This document shows positions 15,727-23,895 of a DNA stretch of 33,503 nucleotides, one piece after another (the stretch's first letter is position 1; each line of letters opens with the position of its first letter). The stretch spans positions 1 through 33,503 of the forward strand of contig NZ_BBPQ01000035.1 of NCBI RefSeq assembly GCF_000787855.1, read 5' to 3'. The notes below the pieces were generated by a model. It worked only from the letters and a program-made list of their open reading frames with translations. It made no database searches and was not told the DNA's origin. The stretch is from Streptacidiphilus anmyonensis. Lineage in GTDB: Bacteria > Actinomycetota > Actinomycetes > Streptomycetales > Streptomycetaceae. The translations under genes were made by a program, and so were the position numbers.

Positions 15727-15774
15727 GCGCGTGAGTGCGCCCGCGCCCCTCGTGGCGCGGGCGCACTCACGCGC
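15727..15774 (+). terminator. Perfect 21-bp hairpin between precursor 5 and lanKC
   Basis: Bases 15727-15747 are the exact reverse complement of 15754-15774 around a six-base loop (CCTCGT). The hairpin starts 20 bases after the precursor 5 stop and ends 29 bases before the synthetase ATG. Its place between many-copy substrate genes and the enzyme gene is typical of a partial terminator that keeps synthetase lower than precursor. Confidence 0.75.
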
Positions 15775-15803
15775 TGCGCCGCCCTAGTTGACGGGAGCCC
15801 TGC

Positions 15804-18422
15804 ATGGCCGACACAGCGTCCGAGTTCGCCGTGGCCGACCGGGAGTTCTACGCACCGCTGGCCGCCACCGCGGCGCCGCGCGGTCCCCTCACACCCAGCC
15901 GCACCGCAGCGGGCTGGCGCGCCACCACCTCCGGCATCTGGGTCATGTGGCACCGCGACGGCCTGCTCGTCCCGAAGGACGGGTGGAAGGTCCACGTCTC
16001 CGCCCGTCGTTCCCGGCTGGCCCCGGTGCTCGACACCGTGGCCGGAATCTGCTTCGCCCACGACGTGGCGTTCAAGCACATCGCCTCCGACGAGTTCTAC
16101 TGGTGGGTCCACCACAAGCACGCGTCCCGCGCCCAGAGCGGCAAGTTCATCGCCGTGTACCCGCCCGGTCCCGCGGCGGCCCGCCGGCTGATGGAGGACC
16201 TCTGCGCGGCGCTCGACGGCGAGAGCGGCCCCTACATCCTCTCCGACCGGCGGTACCGGCCCAGCGCGCCGGTGTCCTACCGCTACGGGGCGTTCGCACC
16301 CCGGGAACGCCTGGAGGCGGACGGCACCGGCACGCCGCTCGTCCTCGACGGGCACGGCCGAGCCGTCCCCGACCGGCGCGACATCGCCTTCCGGCTGCCC
16401 TCGGGCGTGACCGACCCCTTCGTCGGGCCCCGCGCGAACCGGGCGTCCGCCACCGCGGACACCTCGCTCCACGGCTTCGCGGTCGGGGCGGCGGTCCGGC
16501 ACTCCAACGGCGGCGGGGCCTACCTCGGACGCGAGGTCGCCACCGGGCGCAAGGTCTTCATCAAGGAAGCCCGCCCCCACCACGGCCTGGGCGAAGGCGA
16601 GAGAGACGCCGTCGCCCAACTGGACGGCGAGTGGCGCACGCTCACCGCCCTGCAGGCCGCCGCCCCGGGCCTGGCCCCCGAACCGATCGCCCGATTCCGG
16701 GTGTGGGAGCACGAGTTCCTGGTCACCGAGTTCATCGAGGGCATCGCCCTGAACAAGCTCGTGGCCACCACCCACCCGCTGATCATCGCCGGATCCGCTC
16801 CCGAGGACTTCGACGCCTACTACGCCCGCTGCGAGCGGGTCCTCACCGCCATCGAGGAAGCCCTGGCGCGGCTGCACGCGCTCGGCTACGTCTTCGTCGA
16901 CGTGAGCCCCGGCAACGTGCTGGTCGCGCCCGACGACACCGTGCGGCTCGTCGACTTCGAGGCCGCCCGAGGCCCCGGCGTCGAGCCGACACTGCTGGGC
17001 ACACCCGGCTACTCGCCCCCCGCAGACCTCGTGGAACGCCACGGCCCCACCGTGTACGACGACTACGGGGTCAGCGCGCTGACCCAGCTGCTGGTCGGCC
17101 CCCTGCACCACACCGTCGCACGCCACGCCGCCGCCCTGCGCCACCTCCACCGCGACGTCACGGAACAGGCGCCCCTGCCGTCGACGCTGTGGCAGCGGGT
17201 CGTGCGCCACCACGCACTCGACGACGCGCCCGAGCTCCCGAGCCCGCAGGAGGTGGCCGAGGATCCGCTGCGTCACCTGAGCGCGCTGCGGGACGCGGTG
17301 GCCGACGCCCTGGAGGCCATGGCCGATCCCGACCACCCGGACCGGGTCTTCCCGTCGGTGCCGCGCGGCTACCGGACCAACACCGTCTGCGTCGCCTACG
17401 GAACCGCCGGCGTCGTCCACGCCCTCACGCGCGCCGGGCGCGCACTGCCGGGCGGTGTCCTGGACCGGCTGCGGCGCGAGGCCACCGACGCGGCCGACCG
17501 GATCGGGCCCGGCCTCTACGTCGGCTCGGCGGGCCTCGCCTGGGTGCTGGCCGACCAGGGACTGCTCGACGAGGCCGAACACCTGCTCGCCAAGGCCGAC
17601 CGGCATCCGCTCACCGAGGCGAGTGCGACGCTGTTCGGCGGCGCGGCAGGAGTGGCCCTGGGCCATCTCGCCCTCCACCGGCACACCGGAGACGAACGCC
17701 ACCTCGACCGGGCCCGCGCGCTGCTGACCGCCCTGCCCGTCGGCGACGCGCTCACGCCCCGGCTCGGCGACAACGACGCGACCGGCCTGCTGCACGGACG
17801 CTGCGGCGTGGCGCTTGCCCTGCAGCAACTGGCCACGGTCACCGGGGAGGACGAACACCTGCACCGGGCCGTGGCACTGCTCCACGCCGAACTGGACCGG
17901 GCGATCGACCCGCTCGCGCCCGGGCTGGTGTTCCCGGTGTCGGACACCGACCGGCGGGCCATGCCCTACCTGTACTGCGGATCGGCCGGGCTGGTCCACG
18001 TCGCGAGCCGCTGCCTGCGCGCCGCCCCCGACGCGCGGCTCACGGCCGCGATGCCGCGCCTCCTCGCCCCGCTGCGCGGCACCTTCACCGTGATGCCCTC
18101 GCTGTTCCCCGGGATGGGCGGGCTCGCCTTCGTCCTGGCCGAACACGCCCGGCTGACCGGTGACGCCACCTCGCACACCGCCTCCCTGCGCGCCGCGCAG
18201 GCGCTGTTCAAGCATGCCGTCCCGCACCCGACCGGGGTGCGGTTCCTCGGCGAGGGCCTGCTGCGCTACAGCGCGGAGCTGTGGAGCGGCTCCGCCGGCG
18301 TGCTCCTGGCCCTCGACCAGGTGCTGACGCCGCGCGCGGACCGGCTCTTCACCCTCGACACCCCGGACCCGGAGCCGGCGACGTCCACGCCGCCTCCCTC
18401 TCACGCCGGGGTGCCGAGGTGA
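15804..18422 (+). CDS. lanKC: Class III lanthipeptide synthetase (LanKC)
   Basis: 872 residues from ATG 15804 (GGGAG upstream). Residues 1-215 are the phosphoSer/Thr lyase domain with family motifs GWKVHVSAR, SGKFIAVYP and GPYILSDRRY...YRYGAF. Residues 225-480 are a kinase domain: Lys254 in VFIKEARPHH, catalytic loop FVDVSPGN (Asp366, Asn371), metal Asp384 in LVDFEAA, and GTPGYSPP. Residues 500-860 are the LanC-like cyclase with repeated GxxG turns (YGTAGVVH, FGGAAGVAL, LLHGRCGVAL, YCGSAGL, WSGSAGVLL). The CHG and WC zinc-site pairs of class I/II/IV cyclases are not evident, although single cysteines occur in HGRCG and LYCGS; so class III rather than IV. It should phosphorylate and eliminate core serines and form lanthionine/labionin in the five upstream precursors. 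It overlaps the exporter start by GTGA. Confidence 0.95.
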   Translation: MADTASEFAVADREFYAPLAATAAPRGPLTPSRTAAGWRATTSGIWVMWHRDGLLVPKDGWKVHVSARRSRLAPVLDTVAGICFAHDVAFKHIASDEFYWWVHHKHASRAQSGKFIAVYPPGPAAARRLMEDLCAALDGESGPYILSDRRYRPSAPVSYRYGAFAPRERLEADGTGTPLVLDGHGRAVPDRRDIAFRLPSGVTDPFVGPRANRASATADTSLHGFAVGAAVRHSNGGGAYLGREVATGRKVFIKEARPHHGLGEGERDAVAQLDGEWRTLTALQAAAPGLAPEPIARFRVWEHEFLVTEFIEGIALNKLVATTHPLIIAGSAPEDFDAYYARCERVLTAIEEALARLHALGYVFVDVSPGNVLVAPDDTVRLVDFEAARGPGVEPTLLGTPGYSPPADLVERHGPTVYDDYGVSALTQLLVGPLHHTVARHAAALRHLHRDVTEQAPLPSTLWQRVVRHHALDDAPELPSPQEVAEDPLRHLSALRDAVADALEAMADPDHPDRVFPSVPRGYRTNTVCVAYGTAGVVHALTRAGRALPGGVLDRLRREATDAADRIGPGLYVGSAGLAWVLADQGLLDEAEHLLAKADRHPLTEASATLFGGAAGVALGHLALHRHTGDERHLDRARALLTALPVGDALTPRLGDNDATGLLHGRCGVALALQQLATVTGEDEHLHRAVALLHAELDRAIDPLAPGLVFPVSDTDRRAMPYLYCGSAGLVHVASRCLRAAPDARLTAAMPRLLAPLRGTFTVMPSLFPGMGGLAFVLAEHARLTGDATSHTASLRAAQALFKHAVPHPTGVRFLGEGLLRYSAELWSGSAGVLLALDQVLTPRADRLFTLDTPDPEPATSTPPPSHAGVPR

Positions 18423-19807
18423 ACGCCGCGCCCCGGGATCTGACGCTGTACTGGTGGGGCCAGACGGCCTCCGCGTTCGGCTCCGTCTTCACCGCGGTCG
18501 CGCTCCCCGTCGTCGCCGTGGTGCAACTGGGGGCCTCACCGGCCCAGGTCGCGCAGGTGAGCGCGGCCGCGACCCTGCCCGTCCTGCTCCTCGGGCTGCC
18601 CGTGGGCGTGCTGGTGGACCGGATCGCCCGGCCACGACGGGCGTTGCTGACCCTGGACACCGTCTCCGCCGCCGCGGTGGGCGTGGTGGCGCTGGGCCTG
18701 GCCGGTCACCTGGTGACGATCGGGTGGCTGGTGCTGCTGGCCCTGGTGCAAGGCGCCGTCACCGTGGTGACCGAGGTCGTCTACTTCGTGCATCTGCGTC
18801 AGCTCACCGAGAGCACCGACGGCGGCGGCACCAGCCCTCTCGCCCGGGCCCGCGCGCGGCTCCAGGCGGGCGAGTTCGGTGCCGGCCTGGTCGGCCGGCT
18901 GCTGGCCGGCCCGACCATCGTCGTGCTCGGCGCCGCGGCGGCGCTCGCCGTGGACGGGCTCAGCTACCTGCTGAGTCTCGCCGCACTGCTCACCATGCGG
19001 CGTGCGGCGGCCGCGCCGCGCACACCGGCTGCCGGGCGCGCCGCCCGGCCGCGTGACGCGTTCGCCGGGCTGCGCCTCCTTGTCGGCGACGACTTCCGCC
19101 GGGCGCTGACCGTGTTCCTGGTCGCGCCGGTCTTCGCCGCCGCCGGGGTCACCGCGCTCACCGCACCCTTCCTGCTGCGGGTGCTGCACGTCCCGGCCGC
19201 CGTCTACGGCGTCACCGGAGCGGCCGCCGGGCTGCTGGGGATGGTGGGATCGATCGTCGCCAGTCGTGTGCTCGCGCCGCACCGGGACGCACGCCGGATC
19301 ATGGCGGGCGCCTTCACCTGCGCCATCGGCGCGGCGCTCCTGCTTCCGCTGGCGGGCGGCCCGCTGCCGGTGGCGCTGTGCTGCGCGGCACTGGGGATCG
19401 GGGTGCCGATCTTCTTCGGCTCGATCGCCAATGTTGCCCTGGGCCCGGTCCTGGTCTGCGACGTCGCCGAGGAGGCGACCGGCCGCGTCATCGCCACCCT
19501 CCAGGTGGTCGCGGCGGCGGCGACGACACTCGGCGCGATCACCGGCGGCGCGCTGGGGGAGTGGCTCGGCGTGCGCTCGGCGATGTGGGGGCTGGATCTG
19601 GGGGCGCTGGCCGCCGTCCTCCTGGCGCTGCCGACCCTGCTGCGCTCCGGCCGACCCGGCTCAACGCCCGCCGGCCGGCGGGGGACAGGGGACGCCGCCG
19701 ATGCCACCGACGTCACCGCTGTCATGGAGGCGGCGGCGGAACTCGACGGCCACCTGGGCGAGCCGGCGCACCTCGGAGTCGAGGGACACGGTCCCGCCGT
19801 GCAGTGA
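18419..19807 (+). CDS. MFS transporter, probable lanthipeptide exporter
   Basis: 462 residues from GTG 18419, which overlaps the lanKC stop (GTGA), so the two are translationally coupled. The sequence has about 12 hydrophobic helices; the MFS loop 2-3 signature appears as GVLVDRIARPRRALL. The pattern resembles Bcr/enterobactin-exporter-like MFS proteins (TIGR00900/MFS_3 type). ABC exporters are more usual for lanthipeptides, but MFS proteins in synthetase operons do occur. Export of the mature or leader-bearing peptides or self-protection is inferred from the operon. The last 49 codons overlap the tail of the convergent membrane-protein gene; the C-terminal tail after about residue 415 (GSTPAGRRGTGDAADATD) is polar and low complexity. 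Confidence 0.9.
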   Translation: MNAAPRDLTLYWWGQTASAFGSVFTAVALPVVAVVQLGASPAQVAQVSAAATLPVLLLGLPVGVLVDRIARPRRALLTLDTVSAAAVGVVALGLAGHLVTIGWLVLLALVQGAVTVVTEVVYFVHLRQLTESTDGGGTSPLARARARLQAGEFGAGLVGRLLAGPTIVVLGAAAALAVDGLSYLLSLAALLTMRRAAAAPRTPAAGRAARPRDAFAGLRLLVGDDFRRALTVFLVAPVFAAAGVTALTAPFLLRVLHVPAAVYGVTGAAAGLLGMVGSIVASRVLAPHRDARRIMAGAFTCAIGAALLLPLAGGPLPVALCCAALGIGVPIFFGSIANVALGPVLVCDVAEEATGRVIATLQVVAAAATTLGAITGGALGEWLGVRSAMWGLDLGALAAVLLALPTLLRSGRPGSTPAGRRGTGDAADATDVTAVMEAAAELDGHLGEPAHLGVEGHGPAVQ

Positions 19808-21031
19808 CGCCGCCGGGCCCTGGCGTCCACTCGGGCGCGGGCCCTGGCGCGGACCCGGAAGGGCCGCGGCGCCCGGGCCGGGACGCCGCCCCGCCCGGAA
19901 GTTCGCCAGGGCCTGCGCCAGCAGCGCGGCCTCGGCGACAGCGTCGACCTCCGGGGCATCGCCGCACTCCATGGGGGAGCAGCCGTCGGCGTCGTCCACG
20001 ATCCCCGAGCCGTCGCGCGGTGGGGTGTCGCGCCGGGCTGTGGATGCGGGCGTGGGCGTGTAGGGGCGCAGCAGGAGCACCGCGTCGCGGATCTCGATGA
20101 CCCGCCGGTACAGCGCGAACTCCGCCCGCCAGGGCAGCACGTGCGGACCGGAGCGCACCGGCTGCAGCGCGATCTGCGGGAGCTCCGCGTGGAGCGCCGC
20201 CCACAGCGGATGGATGGCCCGGTGGCTGCGGCAGGCACGCAGCCAGCGGACCGGAGCCAGCAGGTGGAAACCCCAGAGCGTCGCTGTGGCGCCCCCCGTG
20301 GTCAGCACCGCGCACAGGGCGCCGAACAGCATCGACACCGGGTCGTCGCTGCCGCCCTGCGTCCCGTTGCGCAGCACGTCCAGCACGTCGTCCAGCGACC
20401 AGGCGGTCCACAGCATGCCGACGGCCACCGCCCCGGCCAGCAGCCGCAGCCCGACCCGGACCGGACCCGGCCCGGTGCCGCGGCCGTGCGCTTTCAGCGA
20501 GCGGACCAGCAGCGCGAGACACGCGAGCGCGTAGCCCGTGAACAACGCGTTGTAGGCGATCAGCAGCCACTGGCCGGCGCCGTGCACCACCAGCAGCCCG
20601 GACCTCTCGACGCTGGGGTGCGCCAGGAAAAGCAGCAGGCAGGACGTCAGCTGCACCGCGACGGCGACGGCCAGATGCGGGGTCTCACGTAACCGTCGTT
20701 GCCCCCGGGGCGCCCAGGCGGACGGTCGGGGCCGGGCACCCGGGTCCGCGCCGAGCCACAGCGAGGTCAGGGCGAGGAAGGTGAGGCTGGCCCGGCGCAG
20801 GCCGTCCCCGACCAGCATCGCCACCGTGCTCGAGGACGACCTGGTCACCAGTGCCCAGGCGGCCGGGGAGAGCACGACGAACGACAGCGCCAGGCAGACC
20901 GCGAAGCCGCAGACATAGAACTGCGCGGTGGCGTTCGCGGAGTTGGCCTCCTTGAGCCGCCACCGGGCGAGGCGACGGACCCCGAACATGAACAGCAGGA
21001 CGGCGGTGATCCACGCCAGCGCCTCAGTCAC
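19661..21031 (-). CDS. MAB_1171c-type polytopic membrane protein
   Basis: 456 residues; its start overlaps the stop of the ImmA/IrrE gene by eight bases. About seven hydrophobic helices occupy residues 1-265 (for example ALAWITAVLLFMFGVRRLA, FYVCGFAVCLALSFVVLS, MLFGALCAVLTTGGATATLW). A cytosolic C-terminal half follows with RSHRAIHPLWAALHAELPQI and an RRVIEIRDAVLLLRPY segment. This layout and the XRE-ImmA-membrane gene order fit what I recall as the MAB_1171c putative transporter family. The sequence between about residues 330 and 420 is a Pro/Arg-rich insert, and the end (SLDSEVRRLAQVAVEFRRRL) overlaps the MFS gene on the other strand by 147 bases. Function unknown; probably a membrane partner of the peptidase-repressor pair. 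Confidence 0.8.
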   Translation of the reverse strand: MTEALAWITAVLLFMFGVRRLARWRLKEANSANATAQFYVCGFAVCLALSFVVLSPAAWALVTRSSSSTVAMLVGDGLRRASLTFLALTSLWLGADPGARPRPSAWAPRGQRRLRETPHLAVAVAVQLTSCLLLFLAHPSVERSGLLVVHGAGQWLLIAYNALFTGYALACLALLVRSLKAHGRGTGPGPVRVGLRLLAGAVAVGMLWTAWSLDDVLDVLRNGTQGGSDDPVSMLFGALCAVLTTGGATATLWGFHLLAPVRWLRACRSHRAIHPLWAALHAELPQIALQPVRSGPHVLPWRAEFALYRRVIEIRDAVLLLRPYTPTPASTARRDTPPRDGSGIVDDADGCSPMECGDAPEVDAVAEAALLAQALANFRAGRRPGPGAAALPGPRQGPRPSGRQGPAASLHGGTVSLDSEVRRLAQVAVEFRRRLHDSGDVGGIGGVPCPPPAGGR

Positions 21032-21575
21032 GGCGCGAGCGGACGCGGGGCGGAGCCAGCAACGACCCCAACCGGGTGTCGCCGGGCTCGGCGAGGCTTC
21101 GCCGCTCGTCCTCCAGGGCGGCCCGGCAGCGGATCAGCGTGGCGATCAACTCCGCCTCCCGCTCCTGCGGTTCGCTGTACGCGGAGCGCCCGAGGACCCG
21201 GTGGACGAGCGCAGGCGGAAGGTTGGGGAACAGCAGCTGAGCCGTCGACTCCCGGGTGGCGGAGCTCTGGTGGTGCCCGCAGATCAGATGGGCCACCTCG
21301 TGGAGCAGGATGTGCTGCTGGTGCAGGGCCGTCGTGTCGGCGGAGTAGGAGATGTAGTCGGCGTCGTCGGTACTGGCGAGCAGACCGCACGGGACGTTCG
21401 GCCGGGCCGCCATCGGCAGCAGCCGGATGGGGCGGCCACGGCGCCGCTCCAGCGTCGCGACGAAGTCGACGACGTCGAACGGGCTGGGGAGGGCGAGCGC
21501 GTCGACGGTCCGTCGGCAACGCTCCATCAGTTCCCTGGTCTCCCGGTCGGCGAAGCGACGCGGTCGTCCGAACAT
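21024..21575 (-). CDS. ImmA/IrrE-family metallopeptidase
   Basis: 183 residues from ATG 21575 (MFGRPRRFADRETREL), chosen because AGAGGG precedes it; upstream in-frame codons are unlikely to be translated. The zinc motif HEVAHLICGHH (HExxH) lies near residue 93, after the segment CGLLASTDDADYISYSAD, where a substrate strand is usual. ImmA/IrrE peptidases cleave XRE-type repressors to induce their targets; the XRE gene lies 211 bases upstream on the same strand. The natural target and signal are unknown. Confidence 0.9.
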   Translation of the reverse strand: MFGRPRRFADRETRELMERCRRTVDALALPSPFDVVDFVATLERRRGRPIRLLPMAARPNVPCGLLASTDDADYISYSADTTALHQQHILLHEVAHLICGHHQSSATRESTAQLLFPNLPPALVHRVLGRSAYSEPQEREAELIATLIRCRAALEDERRSLAEPGDTRLGSLLAPPRVRSRRD

Positions 21576-21786
21576 GCTGTGCCCTCTCGCAGGTGCGGCC
21601 GTGGGAGAGCCGTGATCGACGCTGGACCGTGCCGTCACATTCTGCGAGACCGTGGCCCTGCGCGGAAGAGTACGGTCCTCATCTCGGTCCGCCCCCGTTC
21701 GCGCCCGAGCCCCGCCGGATGCCCGGGCGGTTCTCCTCGGGCCCGCTCCTCCACCGCCAGGGCGCGCCGGGAACGATCAGCGGGGA

Positions 21787-22242
21787 TCAGTCCACCCCGG
21801 ACGTACTGCCGCCCGGGGCCCCCTCGCGGTGGGCGAGCATGTCGATGAGGTCGCTGATCGCGACCATGCCCTCGGGGGACAGGTTCACCGCGCGCAGGGC
21901 CATGTTGCGCACCCCGGCATGGCGCAGCGCCCCCAGCAGGGCGAGGTCGTCGAAGACGGCCCGTCCCTGCTCGTCGTCGAAGAAGTACGCCACCGGCACC
22001 TGGAAGAAGGCAGCCAGAGCCTCCAGATGACGCTTCGTCGGATTGTCGCGGCGGCCGGTCCGCAGCTGCCACAGGTAGGTGGTCGAGAAGCTCTCGCCCG
22101 TCGCCTCGCGGCAGCTGCGGGCGACCTCCTCGTTGCTGAACTGACGCTGGCCCGGCCCGCGGACCACCTGGAACAGGGTCTCGATCCGCTCTGCCAGCGC
22201 GCCCGCCGCTCCTGTCGTCGGCTCCGCGATCTCCTCTGGCAT
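21787..22242 (-). CDS. XRE-family transcriptional regulator
   Basis: 151 residues from ATG 22242 (MPEEIAEPTT) with GGGGAGG five bases upstream; the longer reading frame upstream is Arg/Pro-rich and has no support. The N-terminal half contains an HTH (SNEEVARSCREATGESFSTT, then YLWQLRTGRRDNPTKRHLEA) followed by LAAFFQVPVAYFFDD, typical of the XRE domain of streptomycete regulators near ImmA genes. The C-terminal part (ALLGALRHAGVRNMALRAV, LSPEGMVAISDLIDML) is the usual dimer/tail region of this type. It is the likely target of the ImmA-like peptidase encoded downstream. Confidence 0.9.
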   Translation of the reverse strand: MPEEIAEPTTGAAGALAERIETLFQVVRGPGQRQFSNEEVARSCREATGESFSTTYLWQLRTGRRDNPTKRHLEALAAFFQVPVAYFFDDEQGRAVFDDLALLGALRHAGVRNMALRAVNLSPEGMVAISDLIDMLAHREGAPGGSTSGVD

Positions 22243-22717
22243 CGTCACCTCCCCGGCCGGGTTCTCCCCGTCGCCCTGGCCGGCCCGAATGCCGCGACGA
22301 GTCACACGGAGGTCCCAACCTACTACAGCGAAAGGCACGCCAGACGAACCGGGGCGCAGCACCTGAGGGAGTGCGGGCGCTGTGCCGGGACCGGCGCAAG
22401 CGCGGGTATCTCGCCGGATCGGGGCGTGGTCGATTCCGCAGGCGGATACGATCGCGTGCGAACACCTGTCACCTGGCACGTGTTTTCCTGAAGTGTCATG
22501 AAAGAGGGGGAATCGCAGCAGGGGCCTCACCCTGGTTCGACGACTCGCCACCACCAGCGAAACCCATCGCACCCCTGGCGGCACACACGCATGGGCCCAG
22601 CGCGTCCTCACCGACGGTGAACTGACGTCGGCTGTTTCCGAACCCGCGTCCACGCATGTCTGAAGTCGCCTGCGCGGGGCAGTTCACCGCAGTGCGCCAA
22701 CGGCAGTGGGCGGCGGC
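22243..22717. other. Intergenic stretch upstream of the XRE gene
   Basis: No gene with a ribosome site and plausible codon use is seen on either strand. It must hold the XRE promoter. A CACGTG palindrome lies near 22479, and on the minus strand GTGACA followed 18 bases later by TATCCG (around 22445-22474) is a possible weak -35/-10 pair. Base composition is lower in GC around 22480-22520 than in neighbouring genes. Confidence 0.4.
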
Positions 22718-23533
22718 CTATCCCTCCGAGTGGCCCGTAACATCCTGGATCTTCTGGTCAAAGGTCACGCTTACCACAACCCGGTACGGCACGATGTGCA
22801 CGGATCCTTCTGGCAGCAACACGCGTGCCTCACCGCACTGCCAGATGCGCTTCCAACCCAGCACGATTCGCACTGCGGCACGTTCTGGGACCGTGACGCT
22901 GATTTCCTCCTCGAACAAGTGCGTACTGCCGATCGAGTGGGTGAGCGTGCGCTGAAGTTCGGCTTCAATGCTTCCCTTGGCCGAGAGCCACAGAAGGTTG
23001 GCGTTCACCTCACCGCTGACGGTCTGGCTATGGCTTGCGCCCAGAGTCAGGGTTCGGGTCCACTCGCGACTGGCCTTCAAGCTGCGGGTGACAGGGGCAG
23101 GACTGGCGCTGTTGTCGATCAGCCGCACGTCCTCACCGAGCCATTCCTCGATGCGTTTCGTCTCCGTCACCCCCAGGACCCGGGCGTCTCCAGCCCCGGA
23201 AACAGAAGGTGGGGGAGCTGGTGGGTCGTCGAGGCGTTGCAGCAGGATTCCGCCGGCCTTGTATTGGGATTCGAAGCGGATGACCTGATGGGGTTCTACA
23301 TGGAAGCGCAGTATCTCGCTGGGCTTGTCGCCAAAGTTGAGCCTGTCGATCAGCGGCGCATAGCGCAGTTGGATGTGATGGTCGCCGAGTGGCACTGGGA
23401 TGGTGGCTTCTGTCCCGTGGCGCAGCCGGGCCACCTGAACGTCGTCGATCCACACGAAGTAGGACTCCAGCTTGTACCAGCCCACTCGGCGTATTACTAC
23501 TGTCCCGCCAGAAATGTCCAGACGCTCCGTCAT
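22718..23533 (-). CDS. Two-domain beta-rich protein of unknown function
   Basis: 271 residues from ATG 23533, whose A overlaps the TGA of the upstream HTH gene (TGATG). The N-terminal 100 residues look like a small PEGA-like or immunoglobulin-like domain (VVIRRVGWYKLESYFVWIDD, VARLRHGTEATIPVPLGDHH, SEILRFHVEP). A Pro-rich linker follows, with a short ETKRIEEWLGEDVRLIDN segment. The C-terminal 120 residues are Ser/Thr-rich with alternating strands (SREWTRTLTLGASHSQTVSG, EEEISVTVPERAAVRIVL, GWKRIWQCGEARV). Similar 'REW.RT.T' plus 'W+.IWQ.G' patterns occur in uncharacterised actinobacterial proteins, and the strand pattern recalls aerolysin-like beta-pore folds, but I cannot assign it. There is no signal peptide. 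Confidence 0.7.
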   Translation of the reverse strand: MTERLDISGGTVVIRRVGWYKLESYFVWIDDVQVARLRHGTEATIPVPLGDHHIQLRYAPLIDRLNFGDKPSEILRFHVEPHQVIRFESQYKAGGILLQRLDDPPAPPPSVSGAGDARVLGVTETKRIEEWLGEDVRLIDNSASPAPVTRSLKASREWTRTLTLGASHSQTVSGEVNANLLWLSAKGSIEAELQRTLTHSIGSTHLFEEEISVTVPERAAVRIVLGWKRIWQCGEARVLLPEGSVHIVPYRVVVSVTFDQKIQDVTGHSEG

Positions 23534-23895
23534 CAACGCACTCCGGCTGGCTCGTAGGCGGCGTCCCACCCGATCAGGTAGCGCTGCAGGGAGGTCTTGG
23601 GGATACCGTTTTTTGCGGCGATCTCGCCGAGACTGCTTCCCTGCTGCTTCCGGCGAGCGCCTCGTCCGCCGCTGGAACGGCCCGGGAGAAGGTCCGACAC
23701 CACCCCCTCGCCCGCACACCACCGCCCGAGCGGCACGTACACCTGACGCCGGGTTATCCCCAGCATCGCGGCGACCTCGTCCGCGTTCGCCAGGCCCACC
23801 CTGCCCTTCTCGGCGAGCGGCCCGATTACCTCGGCCTGCCGTACCGCGGCATCCCACACCTCGGCCGGAGCGGTCAGCACCCCACGCTCGGCCAT
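23533..23895 (-). CDS. HTH protein resembling a truncated Mu-type transposase N-terminus
   Basis: 120 residues from ATG 23895 with GGAGGGG upstream; ATG 24027 is an alternative giving 44 more residues but has no ribosome site. Residues 15-85 (EVWDAAVRQAEVIGPLAEKG, ADEVAAMLGITRRQVYVPLG, SDLLPGRSSGGRGARR) closely follow the start of Mu/TniA-type transposases of streptomycetes. Instead of the integrase core, the sequence then has a second HTH-like stretch (SLGEIAAKNGIPKTSLQRYL) and ends. It overlaps the start of the 271-residue protein gene by one base. Either a transposase remnant captured as a regulator or a small two-HTH protein; the coupling favours a functional gene. Confidence 0.6.
   Translation of the reverse strand: MAERGVLTAPAEVWDAAVRQAEVIGPLAEKGRVGLANADEVAAMLGITRRQVYVPLGRWCAGEGVVSDLLPGRSSGGRGARRKQQGSSLGEIAAKNGIPKTSLQRYLIGWDAAYEPAGVR

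Noticed and set aside
15666-18404. 912-codon minus-strand reading opposite lanKC
   Set aside because: Antisense shadow, Gly/Arg/Val/Glu/Gln-biased; the plus strand carries all LanKC motifs.
15804-18422. Class IV (LanL) synthetase
   Set aside because: The Cys-Cys-His zinc-site motifs of class IV cyclases are not evident; single Cys in HGRCG and LYCGS are not enough, and the precursors have class III leader and labionin motifs.
22242-22653. 137-residue N-terminal extension of the XRE regulator
   Set aside because: The extension is Arg/Pro-rich without domain features; ATG 22242 has GGGGAGG.
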